From assembly GCA_964523575.1 (NCBI GenBank), contig CAZGAV010000003.1, forward strand, positions 50,270 through 114,269: 64,000 nucleotides of DNA, in the 5' to 3' direction. Positions 8,851 to 16,448 of this stretch are shown piece after piece. Numbering within the stretch: the stretch's first letter is position 1; each line of letters begins with the position of its first letter. The DNA is from DAOUTW01 sp964523575. Its GTDB lineage: Bacteria > Zixibacteria > MSB-5A5 > GN15 > JAAZOE01. The notes beneath the pieces are model-generated. The model had not been told where the DNA came from. It made no database searches and worked only from the letters and a program-made list of their open reading frames with translations. Both the position numbers and the translations under genes were made by a program.

Positions 8851-8888
8851 ATAAAAATATCCCAGACCAGGTTACCCCGGCCTGGGAT
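8851..8888 (-). terminator. Terminator of the candidate small RNA
   Basis: On the minus strand ATCCCAGGCC (8888-8879) pairs with GGTCTGGGAT (8868-8859), with one mismatch, and is followed by ATTTTTAT. There is no T-run on the plus-strand side, so it terminates leftward transcription from the promoter at 8938-8966 rather than the lipoprotein gene. Confidence 0.65.
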
Positions 8889-8931
8889 GACGATGTTAGG
8901 AAGAATCCACTACTGCAACACTTTCCGTTGC
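8851..8931 (-). ncRNA. Candidate small RNA of about 80 nt
   Basis: A near-consensus minus-strand promoter (8938-8966) predicts a start at about 8931, and an intrinsic terminator ends at about 8851. The RNA would begin with a small hairpin (GCAAC, loop GGAAAGU, GUUGC), continue with a mostly unpaired linker containing UUCUUCCU, and end in the terminator stem. The pyrimidine-rich linker is complementary to Shine-Dalgarno-type sequence and to the purine loop of the first hairpin. No open reading frame of meaningful length fits. It does not match the features of 6S, SRP, tmRNA or RNase P that I know. Confidence 0.5.
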
Positions 8932-8937
8932 ATTAAA

Positions 8938-8966
8938 AATATAAGTATATACTAAATAATTGTCAA
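8938..8966 (-). promoter_or_regulatory. Strong promoter of the candidate small RNA
   Basis: On the minus strand TTGACA (8966-8961), a 17-base spacer and TATATT (8943-8938) form a near-perfect sigma-70 promoter in AT-rich surroundings. No protein gene lies downstream on that strand within the intergenic region. Confidence 0.65.
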
Positions 8967-9076
8967 GAGAAAAGCGCGGTATTGTCAAGCCTTTTTTCGT
9001 CAAATTTAGGCTTTCTTCAGAGGCCTTTTTCTTCTATGGGCACTGATTCGTTATATATTTTGGAAATGAATTTGCC

Positions 9077-9105
9077 TTGACAATCATGTTTGGGATTGGT
9101 TTATT
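9077..9105 (+). promoter_or_regulatory. Promoter of the sphingolipid-type gene cluster
   Basis: TTGACA (9077-9082), a 17-base spacer and TTTATT (9100-9105). The predicted start near 9112 rules out the upstream in-frame TTG at 9090 and leaves 8 bases before ATG 9120. Confidence 0.5.
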
Positions 9106-9119
9106 TGACAGTCTTGAAT

Positions 9120-10361
9120 ATGGAAAGGTCGGATTTGCAGCAGGAATCGAAAAAAACCATGCGTACGGCGGGCGATTTGTTCGCAAAATGCGATGAATTT
9201 ACTGCCGCCAAAGAAGTTATGGCGGCCGGATATTACCCTTATTTTCGTCCTATTTCCTCCGCCCTCGGTGACGAAGTCGTCGTCAACGATCAGAAAATGA
9301 TCATGATCGGGTCGAATAATTATCTGGGCCTGGTCGGAGACCCCCGCGTCAAGGAAGCGGCCGCCAACGCCAGCCTGAAATATGGCTCCGGCTGTACCGG
9401 CTCCCGTTTGCTGAACGGTACCCTCGATCTTCATATCGAGCTGGAAGAACGTTTGGCCCGGTATATGAAACGTGAGGCTGCTCTGGTTTTTTCCACCGGT
9501 TTTCAGACCAATTTGGGGACAATTTCATCCCTGGTCGGCAAGGACGATATCATCCTCATCGACCGGAGCAATCATGCCAGTATCGTCGATGGTTGCCGGC
9601 TGGCTCTTGGCAAGACCATCAAATACGCGCACAACGATATGGCCGATCTTGAACGGGCCATCACTATCGCTATGAGCAACGGGATCAGGGGCGGACTCCT
9701 GATTATCACCGATGGCGTGTTTTCGATGGAGGGGGACATTGTCGATCTTCCCCGGATGTGCGAAATAGCCGCGAAATACGGCGCCCGGGTGATGGTTGAT
9801 GACGCTCATTCCATCGGCGTGTTAGGCGATCTGGGGCGCGGCACCGCAGATCATTTCGGCCTGATCGATCAGGTCGATATTACGATGGGGACATTCTCCA
9901 AATCGTTCGCCTCGCTGGGCGGATTCATCGCCGGCGATGCCTCGGTTATTCACTATGTCAAACATTTTGCGCGGGCTTTGATTTTTTCGGCCTCTATCCC
10001 CCCATCAGCCGCCGCCGCCGTGCTGGCCGCCCTGGACATCATCGAGCAGGAGCCGGAGCGACGCCGTAATCTCTGGAAAAATACGGAAAAAATGCATAAA
10101 GGGCTCAAAGGCCTCGGGTTCGATATTGGGTCGACCCAGACCCCGGTAGTGCCGATCATGATTCGCAATGATATGACCTGTTTCAAATTCTGGGCCGATT
10201 TGTGCGAAGCCGGCATATTCGCCAACGCCATTGTACCGCCGGCGGTGGCTCCGGGAATGTCGTTGATCAGAACTAGCTATACCGCCACCCATACCGAACA
10301 GCAACTGGACCGGGTCCTCGAAATTTTTGGCCGCCTCGGCAAAAAATACAATATTATCTAA
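9120..10361 (+). CDS. spt: Alpha-oxoamine synthase, serine palmitoyltransferase-like
   Basis: A PLP enzyme of the alpha-oxoamine synthase family, which condenses an amino acid with an acyl-CoA. The lysine motif GTFSKSFASLGGF (Lys ~261) and the N-terminal AAGYYPYFRPI resemble bacterial serine palmitoyltransferases rather than BioF or Kbl, whose lysine motif is T-L-G-K. Substrate residues VDDAHSIGVLG and the FSTGFQTNLG segment are intact. ATG 9120 is chosen because a promoter predicts transcription from ~9112; ATG 9159 (400 residues) is an alternative. The next gene is an acyltransferase four bases downstream, which fits formation of an N-acylated sphingoid base. Specificity is inferred, not proven. 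Confidence 0.85.
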   Translation: MERSDLQQESKKTMRTAGDLFAKCDEFTAAKEVMAAGYYPYFRPISSALGDEVVVNDQKMIMIGSNNYLGLVGDPRVKEAAANASLKYGSGCTGSRLLNGTLDLHIELEERLARYMKREAALVFSTGFQTNLGTISSLVGKDDIILIDRSNHASIVDGCRLALGKTIKYAHNDMADLERAITIAMSNGIRGGLLIITDGVFSMEGDIVDLPRMCEIAAKYGARVMVDDAHSIGVLGDLGRGTADHFGLIDQVDITMGTFSKSFASLGGFIAGDASVIHYVKHFARALIFSASIPPSAAAAVLAALDIIEQEPERRRNLWKNTEKMHKGLKGLGFDIGSTQTPVVPIMIRNDMTCFKFWADLCEAGIFANAIVPPAVAPGMSLIRTSYTATHTEQQLDRVLEIFGRLGKKYNII

Positions 10362-10364
10362 ACT

Positions 10365-11510
10365 GTGGATATAGTAACCACCAAAGGCGATATCGAGCTC
10401 TGCGAGGTCGAAAATTCCTCCGACCTCTATCATTTCATCAAACTGCCTTTTACGCTCTATAGGGACGATCCCAACTGGGTGCCGCACTTGATTTCCGAGC
10501 GCAAAGCCTTCTTCGACCGCAAAAAGAACCCCTTTTACCGTGCCGCCAAAACTCGCCTGTTTTTGGCGCGACGCCGGGGAAAGTACGTCGGCCGGATCGC
10601 GACCTGCATTAATTTCAATCACAATGAATACCATCAGGAAAAAGTCGGCTTTTTCGGTTTTTTTGACGTGATAAACGATAGTGAGGTCGCCGACGTCCTT
10701 TTTAGGGTGGCCATGATTACAATCAAGGCCGAAGGCATGGAACGAATGATCGGGCCGGCCAATTTTTCGACCAACCATGAGGTCGGAATGCTGGTCGAGG
10801 GATACGACAGCCCGCCGGCGGTCATGATGACTTACAACAAGCCCTACTATAACGAACTGGCTGAGAAGTTCGGCCTTCGCAAGATCAAGGATCTGCTGGC
10901 CTTTCGAATTGACCGCGAAACCGAGTTCGATCCCCGTCTGGTTCGTGTGGCCGAACGGATCCGGACGCGCGAAGGAGTCGTTTTCAGGACACTGGATATG
11001 AAGGAATTTGACGCCGAGGTGGAACGGATTAACGAGATTTACAACCAGGCCTGGTTGAAAAACTGGGGATTCGTGCCGATGTCCAAAGATGAATTCAGGC
11101 ACATGGCCAAGGACATGAGACAGATCGTCGATCCCAACCTGGTTTTTATCGCCGAGGTCGATGGCAAGCCGGTCGGCTTTATCCTGTCCCTGCCGAATAT
11201 CAACCAGGCTCTGATCCACACAAATGGTCGTCTCTTCCCGACCGGGCTGATCAAACTCCTTTGGCACACCAAAATCAAAAACAAAGTCGATTCCGTCCGC
11301 ATTATCACCATGGGCATTATTCCTGAATATCAAAAGCGAGGTCTTGACAGCCTTTTCTACCTGGAAACATTCAAGGTCGGCCCGGAACATGGGTATAACT
11401 GGGGCGAAATGAGCTGGATTCTGGAAGACAACGTCATGATGCTTCGAGCCGTGGAAAATATGGGCGGCAGGCTGTATAAACGCTATCGCATGTATGGAAT
11501 GCAGGTGTAG
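10365..11510 (+). CDS. GNAT-fold N-acyltransferase, candidate bacterial ceramide synthase
   Basis: A 381-residue soluble protein of the large GNAT-like family that includes E. coli YghO. Conserved pieces include LPFTLYRDDPNWVPHLI near the N-terminus, a central IGPANFSTNHEVGMLVEGYD, and a C-terminal GNAT core VFIAEVDGKPVGFILSLPN. The start is GTG 10365, three bases after the stop of the SPT-like gene, so the pair is certainly cotranscribed. In Caulobacter a GNAT-type acyltransferase makes ceramide from sphingoid base and acyl-CoA; context suggests the same role here. Sequence alone does not fix the substrate. Confidence 0.8.
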   Translation: MDIVTTKGDIELCEVENSSDLYHFIKLPFTLYRDDPNWVPHLISERKAFFDRKKNPFYRAAKTRLFLARRRGKYVGRIATCINFNHNEYHQEKVGFFGFFDVINDSEVADVLFRVAMITIKAEGMERMIGPANFSTNHEVGMLVEGYDSPPAVMMTYNKPYYNELAEKFGLRKIKDLLAFRIDRETEFDPRLVRVAERIRTREGVVFRTLDMKEFDAEVERINEIYNQAWLKNWGFVPMSKDEFRHMAKDMRQIVDPNLVFIAEVDGKPVGFILSLPNINQALIHTNGRLFPTGLIKLLWHTKIKNKVDSVRIITMGIIPEYQKRGLDSLFYLETFKVGPEHGYNWGEMSWILEDNVMMLRAVENMGGRLYKRYRMYGMQV

Positions 11511-11512
11511 TC

Positions 11513-12052
11513 ATGAAGAAAAATATCATATCTATCATCGTTCTGGCAGTTCTCCTGATGATTTTTGTCGGCTCCTGCAAAAGGACTTTCTTTCAGGTGA
11601 CCGAGGAGATGAATAAGAATCAGGCCCGTCAATTCGTCGTCAAGGACGCCCATTACCGGATGGGCAAATCGATTGCCATCACTGGAAGCCGTTTCGAACT
11701 CACTCCCGCCGACAGCATCGTTCTTTTCATCGAGGGACAGAGCAAGGTCACCGGCGTCGGTGAAGAAGGCGTGATGACGCTCGATTTTGCGGAAACGACC
11801 CGGTTTTATATTGTCCTGCCGATCCGCCTGTCGCCCAAAAAGTACGATACCGAACACAGGGCCATCTGCGAAATTACCGGGAATCTCAATTATGGCGCGG
11901 GCGAAAATCTATTCATTTGTCAGAATGGGCAGGTAGTCATCGACTCGTTGAAAAAGAACAACATTTTCGGTACTTTCCGCGGTCGTTATCTCAATACCAG
12001 CAACAAATCATTCATGGTCGAGGGCCCATTCGAAGCCGGTCTGAAACAATAG
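11513..12052 (+). CDS. Small lipoprotein in the sphingolipid-type operon
   Basis: A predicted lipoprotein of 179 residues with signal sequence and lipobox VGSC at residues 19-22. The mature part is unrecognised and predicted to be rich in beta strands (for example SIAITGSRFELTPADSIVLF). It starts two bases after the acyltransferase stop, so it belongs to the same operon. A role in handling or transporting the lipid product is possible but only guilt by association. Confidence 0.75.
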   Translation: MKKNIISIIVLAVLLMIFVGSCKRTFFQVTEEMNKNQARQFVVKDAHYRMGKSIAITGSRFELTPADSIVLFIEGQSKVTGVGEEGVMTLDFAETTRFYIVLPIRLSPKKYDTEHRAICEITGNLNYGAGENLFICQNGQVVIDSLKKNNIFGTFRGRYLNTSNKSFMVEGPFEAGLKQ

Positions 12053-12204
12053 CCGGTTATTAATCCCCGCCTCAGAATCGGCGGCATTATGATGGAAACC
12101 TCGATGCTTTTCGATTTTCTCCATTACTCCTAATTACGCAACCTCTCCCCGCCCCCTTCGTATTCTAAAGATATAATATCGAATAAAACCAAGGGGTAAT
12201 TGTC

Positions 12205-12927
12205 ATGCGATTGATAGCATTTATAGGTCTGGCTTTGATCCTGACCGGGGCGGCACTGGCTGACTATAACGAAACGAGGACCATGGAACTCGCCGCCGAC
12301 GGCATCGACAAACTGAAAATCGATTGCGGAGCCGGTTTTCTGGAAGTCGAGGGGCTCGAGGAAACCGGGACTATCCTCGTTGAAGCCGAGATCGTTATTG
12401 AGAATATGAGCCCTTCCAGAGGCGAGGAGTATGTCGAAGAAAACCTCGTCCTCAGCCTGGAGAAACGGGGACATTACGCTGAACTGGAAAGCCGCTTCGA
12501 AGGTTCGAAATCCATTTTGGGAAGTATCTTCTCGCATGGTTCCCGGCTAATAAATCTGACGGTCAAAGTCCCGAAAAATATGGCGCTCAGTATCGATGAC
12601 GGTTCGGGGCTGATTTCCATCCGAAATATCGCCGGCGATGTGAACGTGGACGACGGTTCCGGCGAAATCGAAATCGTCGATATTACGGGCGACGTCGAGG
12701 TCGATGACGGTTCCGGGGGAATCAGTATCGTGAATGTCACCGGCAATGTCGAAATCTCCGACGGGTCGGGAGAAATCGACATCAAGAGAATCGACGGCGA
12801 CGTGGTGGTCAGGGACGGTTCCGGAGATATCCTGATCAACGGCGTCACTCAGGATGTCGACATCGCCGATGACGGGTCCGGCGATTGCCGCATTAGAAAC
12901 GTCGACGGCCGAGTTTACCAGCCATAA
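12205..12927 (+). CDS. Secreted DUF4097-type beta-repeat protein
   Basis: A 240-residue exported protein with a signal peptide (cleavage probably after ALA, residue ~19) and AAGGGG before the ATG. The second half consists of about five 18-residue repeats of the form (I/V)-x-I-x-x-(I/V)-x-G-(D/N)-V-x-(V/I)-x-D-G-S-G-x, such as IEIVDITGDVEVDDGSGG, then a degenerate last copy. This is the pattern of DUF4097 'putative adhesin' proteins, which are expected to fold as a right-handed beta helix. Cellular location is periplasm or surface; function unknown. It stands alone, followed by a strong terminator. Confidence 0.85.
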   Translation: MRLIAFIGLALILTGAALADYNETRTMELAADGIDKLKIDCGAGFLEVEGLEETGTILVEAEIVIENMSPSRGEEYVEENLVLSLEKRGHYAELESRFEGSKSILGSIFSHGSRLINLTVKVPKNMALSIDDGSGLISIRNIAGDVNVDDGSGEIEIVDITGDVEVDDGSGGISIVNVTGNVEISDGSGEIDIKRIDGDVVVRDGSGDILINGVTQDVDIADDGSGDCRIRNVDGRVYQP

Positions 12928-12954
12928 TCAACGAATACCGGACCAAAGAATTAT

Positions 12955-12991
12955 CGGCCTTTTCCCGTACCGGGGAAAAGGCCGTTTTTTT
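12955..12991 (+). terminator. Strong intrinsic terminator after the DUF4097-type gene
   Basis: A 12-bp perfect stem, CGGCCTTTTCCC (12955-12966) with GGGAAAAGGCCG (12973-12984), has a six-base loop and seven T residues. It sits between convergent genes. Confidence 0.92.
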
Positions 12992-13037
12992 GGTTCGATT
13001 TCAGGATCTGGTAGCATGGCGCCCGCCGGCACGGAAT

Positions 13038-13532
13038 CTATCGGCTACTCCGGCCCCCCAATAATATCCCGAATAGAATTCTCGCGTCCGGCACATCGCC
13101 GAGACCAAAACGTCCCTCAAGACTGTAATAACCGCTTTTACCCATGGGAAATTCTAATCCGGCCGAAAGCGTCAGACCGATTTCTGTATCGCTTTTACCG
13201 TATTTGAAATCGAGTATGGCAATCGTCGGGCCGGCCTGAACATAGAAAAAAGTCTGTGACGCGGGAAGTGAAAGCGGCAGACGAAGATCGGGATTCAGGG
13301 TGATCACAGTGACATTGTCGCCGAATCCAAGATCGGCGCTGGGAGCGAAATCGGCAAAATCCAGAGCCTTCCTGAAGACGCCTTGAACGCCAACGACGAA
13401 TTGATCGGGATTGATTCCGGCGCCGGCTTTAATACCGAAACTCGGCTTATGTCCCTCTGCAGCCAGGACGGCGGATGAGAGCAATATTCCCAGCAGAACG
13501 GGAATGATGACTTGAAATAATCGAAGGCGCAT
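13038..13532 (-). CDS. Small outer-membrane beta-barrel-like protein
   Basis: A 164-residue exported protein with a clear signal peptide ending AVLAAEG (residue ~24) and AAAGGAG before the start. The mature part alternates polar and hydrophobic residues with many glycines (PSFGIKAGAGINPDQFVVGV, FFYVQAGPTIAILDFKYG, IGLTLSAGLEFPM), as in eight-stranded OmpA/OmpW-like barrels. No enzymatic motif. Transcribed alone towards the terminator region shared with the DUF4097-type gene. The assignment as a porin-like barrel is structural inference. Confidence 0.75.
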   Translation of the reverse strand: MRLRLFQVIIPVLLGILLSSAVLAAEGHKPSFGIKAGAGINPDQFVVGVQGVFRKALDFADFAPSADLGFGDNVTVITLNPDLRLPLSLPASQTFFYVQAGPTIAILDFKYGKSDTEIGLTLSAGLEFPMGKSGYYSLEGRFGLGDVPDARILFGILLGGRSSR

Positions 13533-13729
13533 CTATATCTCCTTTAGACTGAGATTGCCAATTATCGGCATATTTGATTTTCGGCGAATGGCCGCTTTAT
13601 AAGCCTCAAAAGATATACGGAGGCTTTCCCCCCCAAGTCGATTAATGTTCAAAATTGAATGGGGCCTAAAAATCGGCGGCCCGGCGATTTGGCGGTCATT
13701 GAGCATTTCGGACGCCCATTGAGGCAGGT

Positions 13730-14227
13730 TTATTCATTAAAAACCGACCGGAAATTCTCGGTGGCCTCGCGGTTGAAAATCACAAAGTGAACTTCCATAA
13801 GGGATTCGGCCTCGGGGGCGAATTCGTCCAGCGCCCGGTGCATGGCGCGGGCGCATTCGGTGATGGACAGGCCGCCGACCCCGGTGCCGATGGCCGGAAA
13901 GGCGATCGATTCCAGCCCCAGTTCGTCGGCCAGATCGAGACTGCTATAGGTGCTCTCATATACCAATTCAGGCGACGTCTTCAAATCCTGTCCCATTCCG
14001 GCGGCATGGATAACATAGGTGTGCGGCAGATCCCCGGCGGTGGTGGCCACCGCCTCGCCCGGTTCAATCGGTCCCTGGGCCACCGCCTCGTCCTCGATGA
14101 TCTGTCCGCCCTTGCGCTTGATCGCTCCGGCCACGCCGCTTCCCATCCAGAGGTTGTCGTTGGCGGCATTGACGATGGCATCGGTAGCCGCTTCGGTGAT
14201 ATCGCCCGAATATATTTTGACCTTCAT
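13730..14227 (-). CDS. Macro-domain protein (ADP-ribose / O-acetyl-ADP-ribose binding)
   Basis: A 165-residue single macro domain. It contains the ligand-binding NAANDNLWMGSGVAGAIKRK near the N-terminus and FPAIGTGVGGLSI, the two diagnostic macro-domain loops. Such proteins remove ADP-ribose from proteins or deacetylate O-acetyl-ADP-ribose in the cytoplasm. A good ribosome site (GAGGGAGAAG) precedes the ATG. It stands alone; no partner ADP-ribosyltransferase such as DarT is nearby, so a toxin-antitoxin role is not supported here. Confidence 0.92.
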   Translation of the reverse strand: MKVKIYSGDITEAATDAIVNAANDNLWMGSGVAGAIKRKGGQIIEDEAVAQGPIEPGEAVATTAGDLPHTYVIHAAGMGQDLKTSPELVYESTYSSLDLADELGLESIAFPAIGTGVGGLSITECARAMHRALDEFAPEAESLMEVHFVIFNREATENFRSVFNE

Positions 14228-14313
14228 CTTCTCCCTCAGTCGATTTCTATGAACTCATTTTTCCACGGTTGTGCGAATCAATCTTAACCTTGCCCGAAAA
14301 CCGGCGTCTTTCC

Positions 14314-14907
14314 TCACCCGCTATTTTTCCGGGAGAACAAACTCGCTAGAGCCGGCGAGGGTTTCAGCCTATCCCTGTTGTTCAGCCTCCATAGAACCCA
14401 TGCCGCCAGCCAGCCTATCAGACTGCCCAGAATCAGGCCTCCGAGAACATCCACCGGATAATGCACCCCGACAAAAATACGTGACACGCCTACAAGAAAA
14501 GCAAAACCAAGGGTATAAGGCAAATATTTTTTAAAGAGTAAACCGAAGAAAACGGCCTGACCGAAAAGGTTGGCGGCATGGGACGAGGGGAAAGAAAACC
14601 CCGAACCGCAGCCAACCAGCAAATGGACGTCCATGACTTTGCAGGGACGCAGGCGGCCGATAGCCGGTTTGATGAGAGCGCTGGCGCTTTGATCGGTGAG
14701 AGCCAGGACTATCACGGAAAAGACGGCAACCCAGAAAAAGCGCTTGCGGCCAAATGTCAAAAGTGCAATCACCACCAAGCCATAGGCCAGCCTCAACAGA
14801 TTATCGTTGGTGATAATCGGCATAAAGGCATCGGTGACCGGGTTGGCCAGAGAACCATTGATGAACAAAAATACCGCCCGATCGGCATGTAAAAGCCAGT
14901 CAAGCAT
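14314..14907 (-). CDS. PAP2-family membrane phosphatase
   Basis: A 197-residue membrane protein with the three acid-phosphatase motifs: KPAIGRLRP, PSSHAAN and SRIFVGVHYPVDVLGG. Between them are several hydrophobic segments, as in lipid phosphatases that act on undecaprenyl pyrophosphate or phosphatidic-acid-like substrates at the outer face of the inner membrane. The N-terminus LLHADRAVFLFINGSL is typical of this group. It overlaps the stop of the PfkB kinase by eight bases and is the last gene of the dprA-yigZ-pfkB-PAP2 operon. Exact substrate unknown. Confidence 0.9.
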   Translation of the reverse strand: MLDWLLHADRAVFLFINGSLANPVTDAFMPIITNDNLLRLAYGLVVIALLTFGRKRFFWVAVFSVIVLALTDQSASALIKPAIGRLRPCKVMDVHLLVGCGSGFSFPSSHAANLFGQAVFFGLLFKKYLPYTLGFAFLVGVSRIFVGVHYPVDVLGGLILGSLIGWLAAWVLWRLNNRDRLKPSPALASLFSRKNSG

Positions 14908-15835
14908 GGAAGGCCTGATGATTATTCATAAATTGAATCGTTCGCTTCAGGGTCGGAATTCCCAGTCGGGCGCCTGGCCGACGGCATTTGAGCGCCGCCG
15001 CCGCCGATGCGAATTTCATTCTTCGTCCCAGATTCCAACCTTTAAGGGTGCCGAAAAGATAGGCGCCGTGATAGACGTCACCGGCGCCGGTGACATCGAC
15101 CGCCTTGACCTTATAGGCCCGCTGGCTGACCTCCCGGCCATCGACGTCAATACCGAAAGAACCTCCGATGCCGGAAGTTACGACCACCTCCGGAATACCC
15201 ATTTCTCTGAATTTTCGGGCGGCGCGGGTGATCGATCGGGTATGAAAATAATGCAGGGCATATTCATCGGCGCAAACCAGAAAATCCAAATACGGGAAGA
15301 GATCATCGACGCGGTTCCGTACCGAGCCGACGTCGAGCATAATCCGGGCGCCGATTTTCCTGCCCCACCGCGCCAGCTTGAGATCGGCCTCGATATGGCG
15401 GCCATCGACAAAAATCAGGCGGGCATACGGCAGACGAGCTGTGTGAATATCGCGCGGTTTAATATACAAACGTGGATCCCTATCGAGAACAATGGTACGT
15501 TCGCCGTTCGTGATATTTATCCAGGCCGACGCCAGCGCCGAAGGACAGTTTTTACGGATCAGGCAGAAGTCATGCCGGACGCCGAATTTATCCATTTCGG
15601 CCCGGGTGAACCCACCCCAGTAATCGTCGCCGAAAGAGGATATAACGGCCGCCGTCCCGCCCAGCGAGGCGAATGTACAGGCCGCATTTGGCACCGGCCC
15701 GCCCCCGGCTACCACACAACTCCCGGGAATGGCGTTGGCCTTACGCCCCGGCCGAGGGAAGGAATCGATTGACATGAAGATATCAACCGGTCCGATTCCG
15801 AGGCCGAGTAAATCAACCGTTTCTGGTGATGTCAA
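14900..15835 (-). CDS. PfkB-family carbohydrate kinase
   Basis: A 311-residue sugar or nucleoside kinase of the ribokinase/PfkB family. The N-terminal substrate motif VVAGGGPVPNAACTFASLGG and the C-terminal anion-hole/base motif DVTGAGDVYHGAYLFG are intact, so it should be active. The sugar cannot be deduced. It overlaps yigZ by 23 bases at its start and the PAP2 phosphatase by eight at its end, so translation is tightly coupled. Confidence 0.92.
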   Translation of the reverse strand: MTSPETVDLLGLGIGPVDIFMSIDSFPRPGRKANAIPGSCVVAGGGPVPNAACTFASLGGTAAVISSFGDDYWGGFTRAEMDKFGVRHDFCLIRKNCPSALASAWINITNGERTIVLDRDPRLYIKPRDIHTARLPYARLIFVDGRHIEADLKLARWGRKIGARIMLDVGSVRNRVDDLFPYLDFLVCADEYALHYFHTRSITRAARKFREMGIPEVVVTSGIGGSFGIDVDGREVSQRAYKVKAVDVTGAGDVYHGAYLFGTLKGWNLGRRMKFASAAAALKCRRPGARLGIPTLKRTIQFMNNHQAFHA

Positions 15836-16448
15836 TCCGGCCTCCGCTCATTTCGATTAATTGTGAAATAAAGTTTTCGGTATGCGATTTTCTGATTTCG
15901 ACCTCCAGCGTCACCTGATCGGCAAAATCCTGATTTATTATTTTGTATTCGCCGCGGCTTATTAACCTCATGATACGATCATAGAGGCTAAAAGGTACCT
16001 CAAATCGCAGGCGGTCGCAGATAAGGATTTCAATAATCGGGACGGCGTCGAGCATCTCCGAGGCCGCCTGCGCGTAGGCTCGCGTCAAACCGCCGGTGCC
16101 AAGTTTGGTACCACCGTAATAACGCACGACCACTACCAGAACATTATATATATTTCGTCCGGTGATCGCCTGATAGATCGGCCGGCCGGCGGTTCCGGAA
16201 GGTTCCCCGTCATCGCTGTATTTGAATTTTTCCTCGCCCGGTCCGGTCACATAGGCGAAACAATGGTGGGTGGCGGAATATTCCCTTTTGCGGATTTCAT
16301 CGAGTCGGACCAGGGCTTCGTTTTCGGAATTAACCGGAAAACCCAGGGCGATGAAGCGTGAACCCTTGATTTTGATTTCATGTTCGCCGGTTCGTCCCAG
16401 TGTCCGGTGACTATCGGAAATGTCGTTTGTCACGGCCGGCCTTCTCAC
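15813..16448 (-). CDS. yigZ: IMPACT/YigZ family protein
   Basis: A 211-residue protein with the N-terminal UPF0029 (IMPACT) domain and a C-terminal DUF1949 extension. Diagnostic segments are ATHHCFAYVTG, YSDDGEPSGTAGRPI and VVRYYGGTKLGTGGL. Family members are linked to translation control (eukaryotic IMPACT/YIH1) and their bacterial role is unclear. It overlaps the dprA stop by four bases and the pfkB start by 23. Confidence 0.93.
   Translation of the reverse strand: MRRPAVTNDISDSHRTLGRTGEHEIKIKGSRFIALGFPVNSENEALVRLDEIRKREYSATHHCFAYVTGPGEEKFKYSDDGEPSGTAGRPIYQAITGRNIYNVLVVVVRYYGGTKLGTGGLTRAYAQAASEMLDAVPIIEILICDRLRFEVPFSLYDRIMRLISRGEYKIINQDFADQVTLEVEIRKSHTENFISQLIEMSGGRIDITRNG

Noticed and set aside
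10005..11390. Long minus-strand open frame (461 codons) opposite the GNAT gene
   Set aside because: Antisense to a well-supported gene with coupled start; composition rich in His, Asp and Gln typical of shadow frames; no ribosome site or family features.
13730..14227. Macro-domain gene as antitoxin of a DarT-like toxin
   Set aside because: No ADP-ribosyltransferase gene is adjacent and the gene stands alone.
14807..15772. Plus-strand frame of 321 codons opposite the PfkB kinase
   Set aside because: Antisense to a gene with all PfkB motifs.
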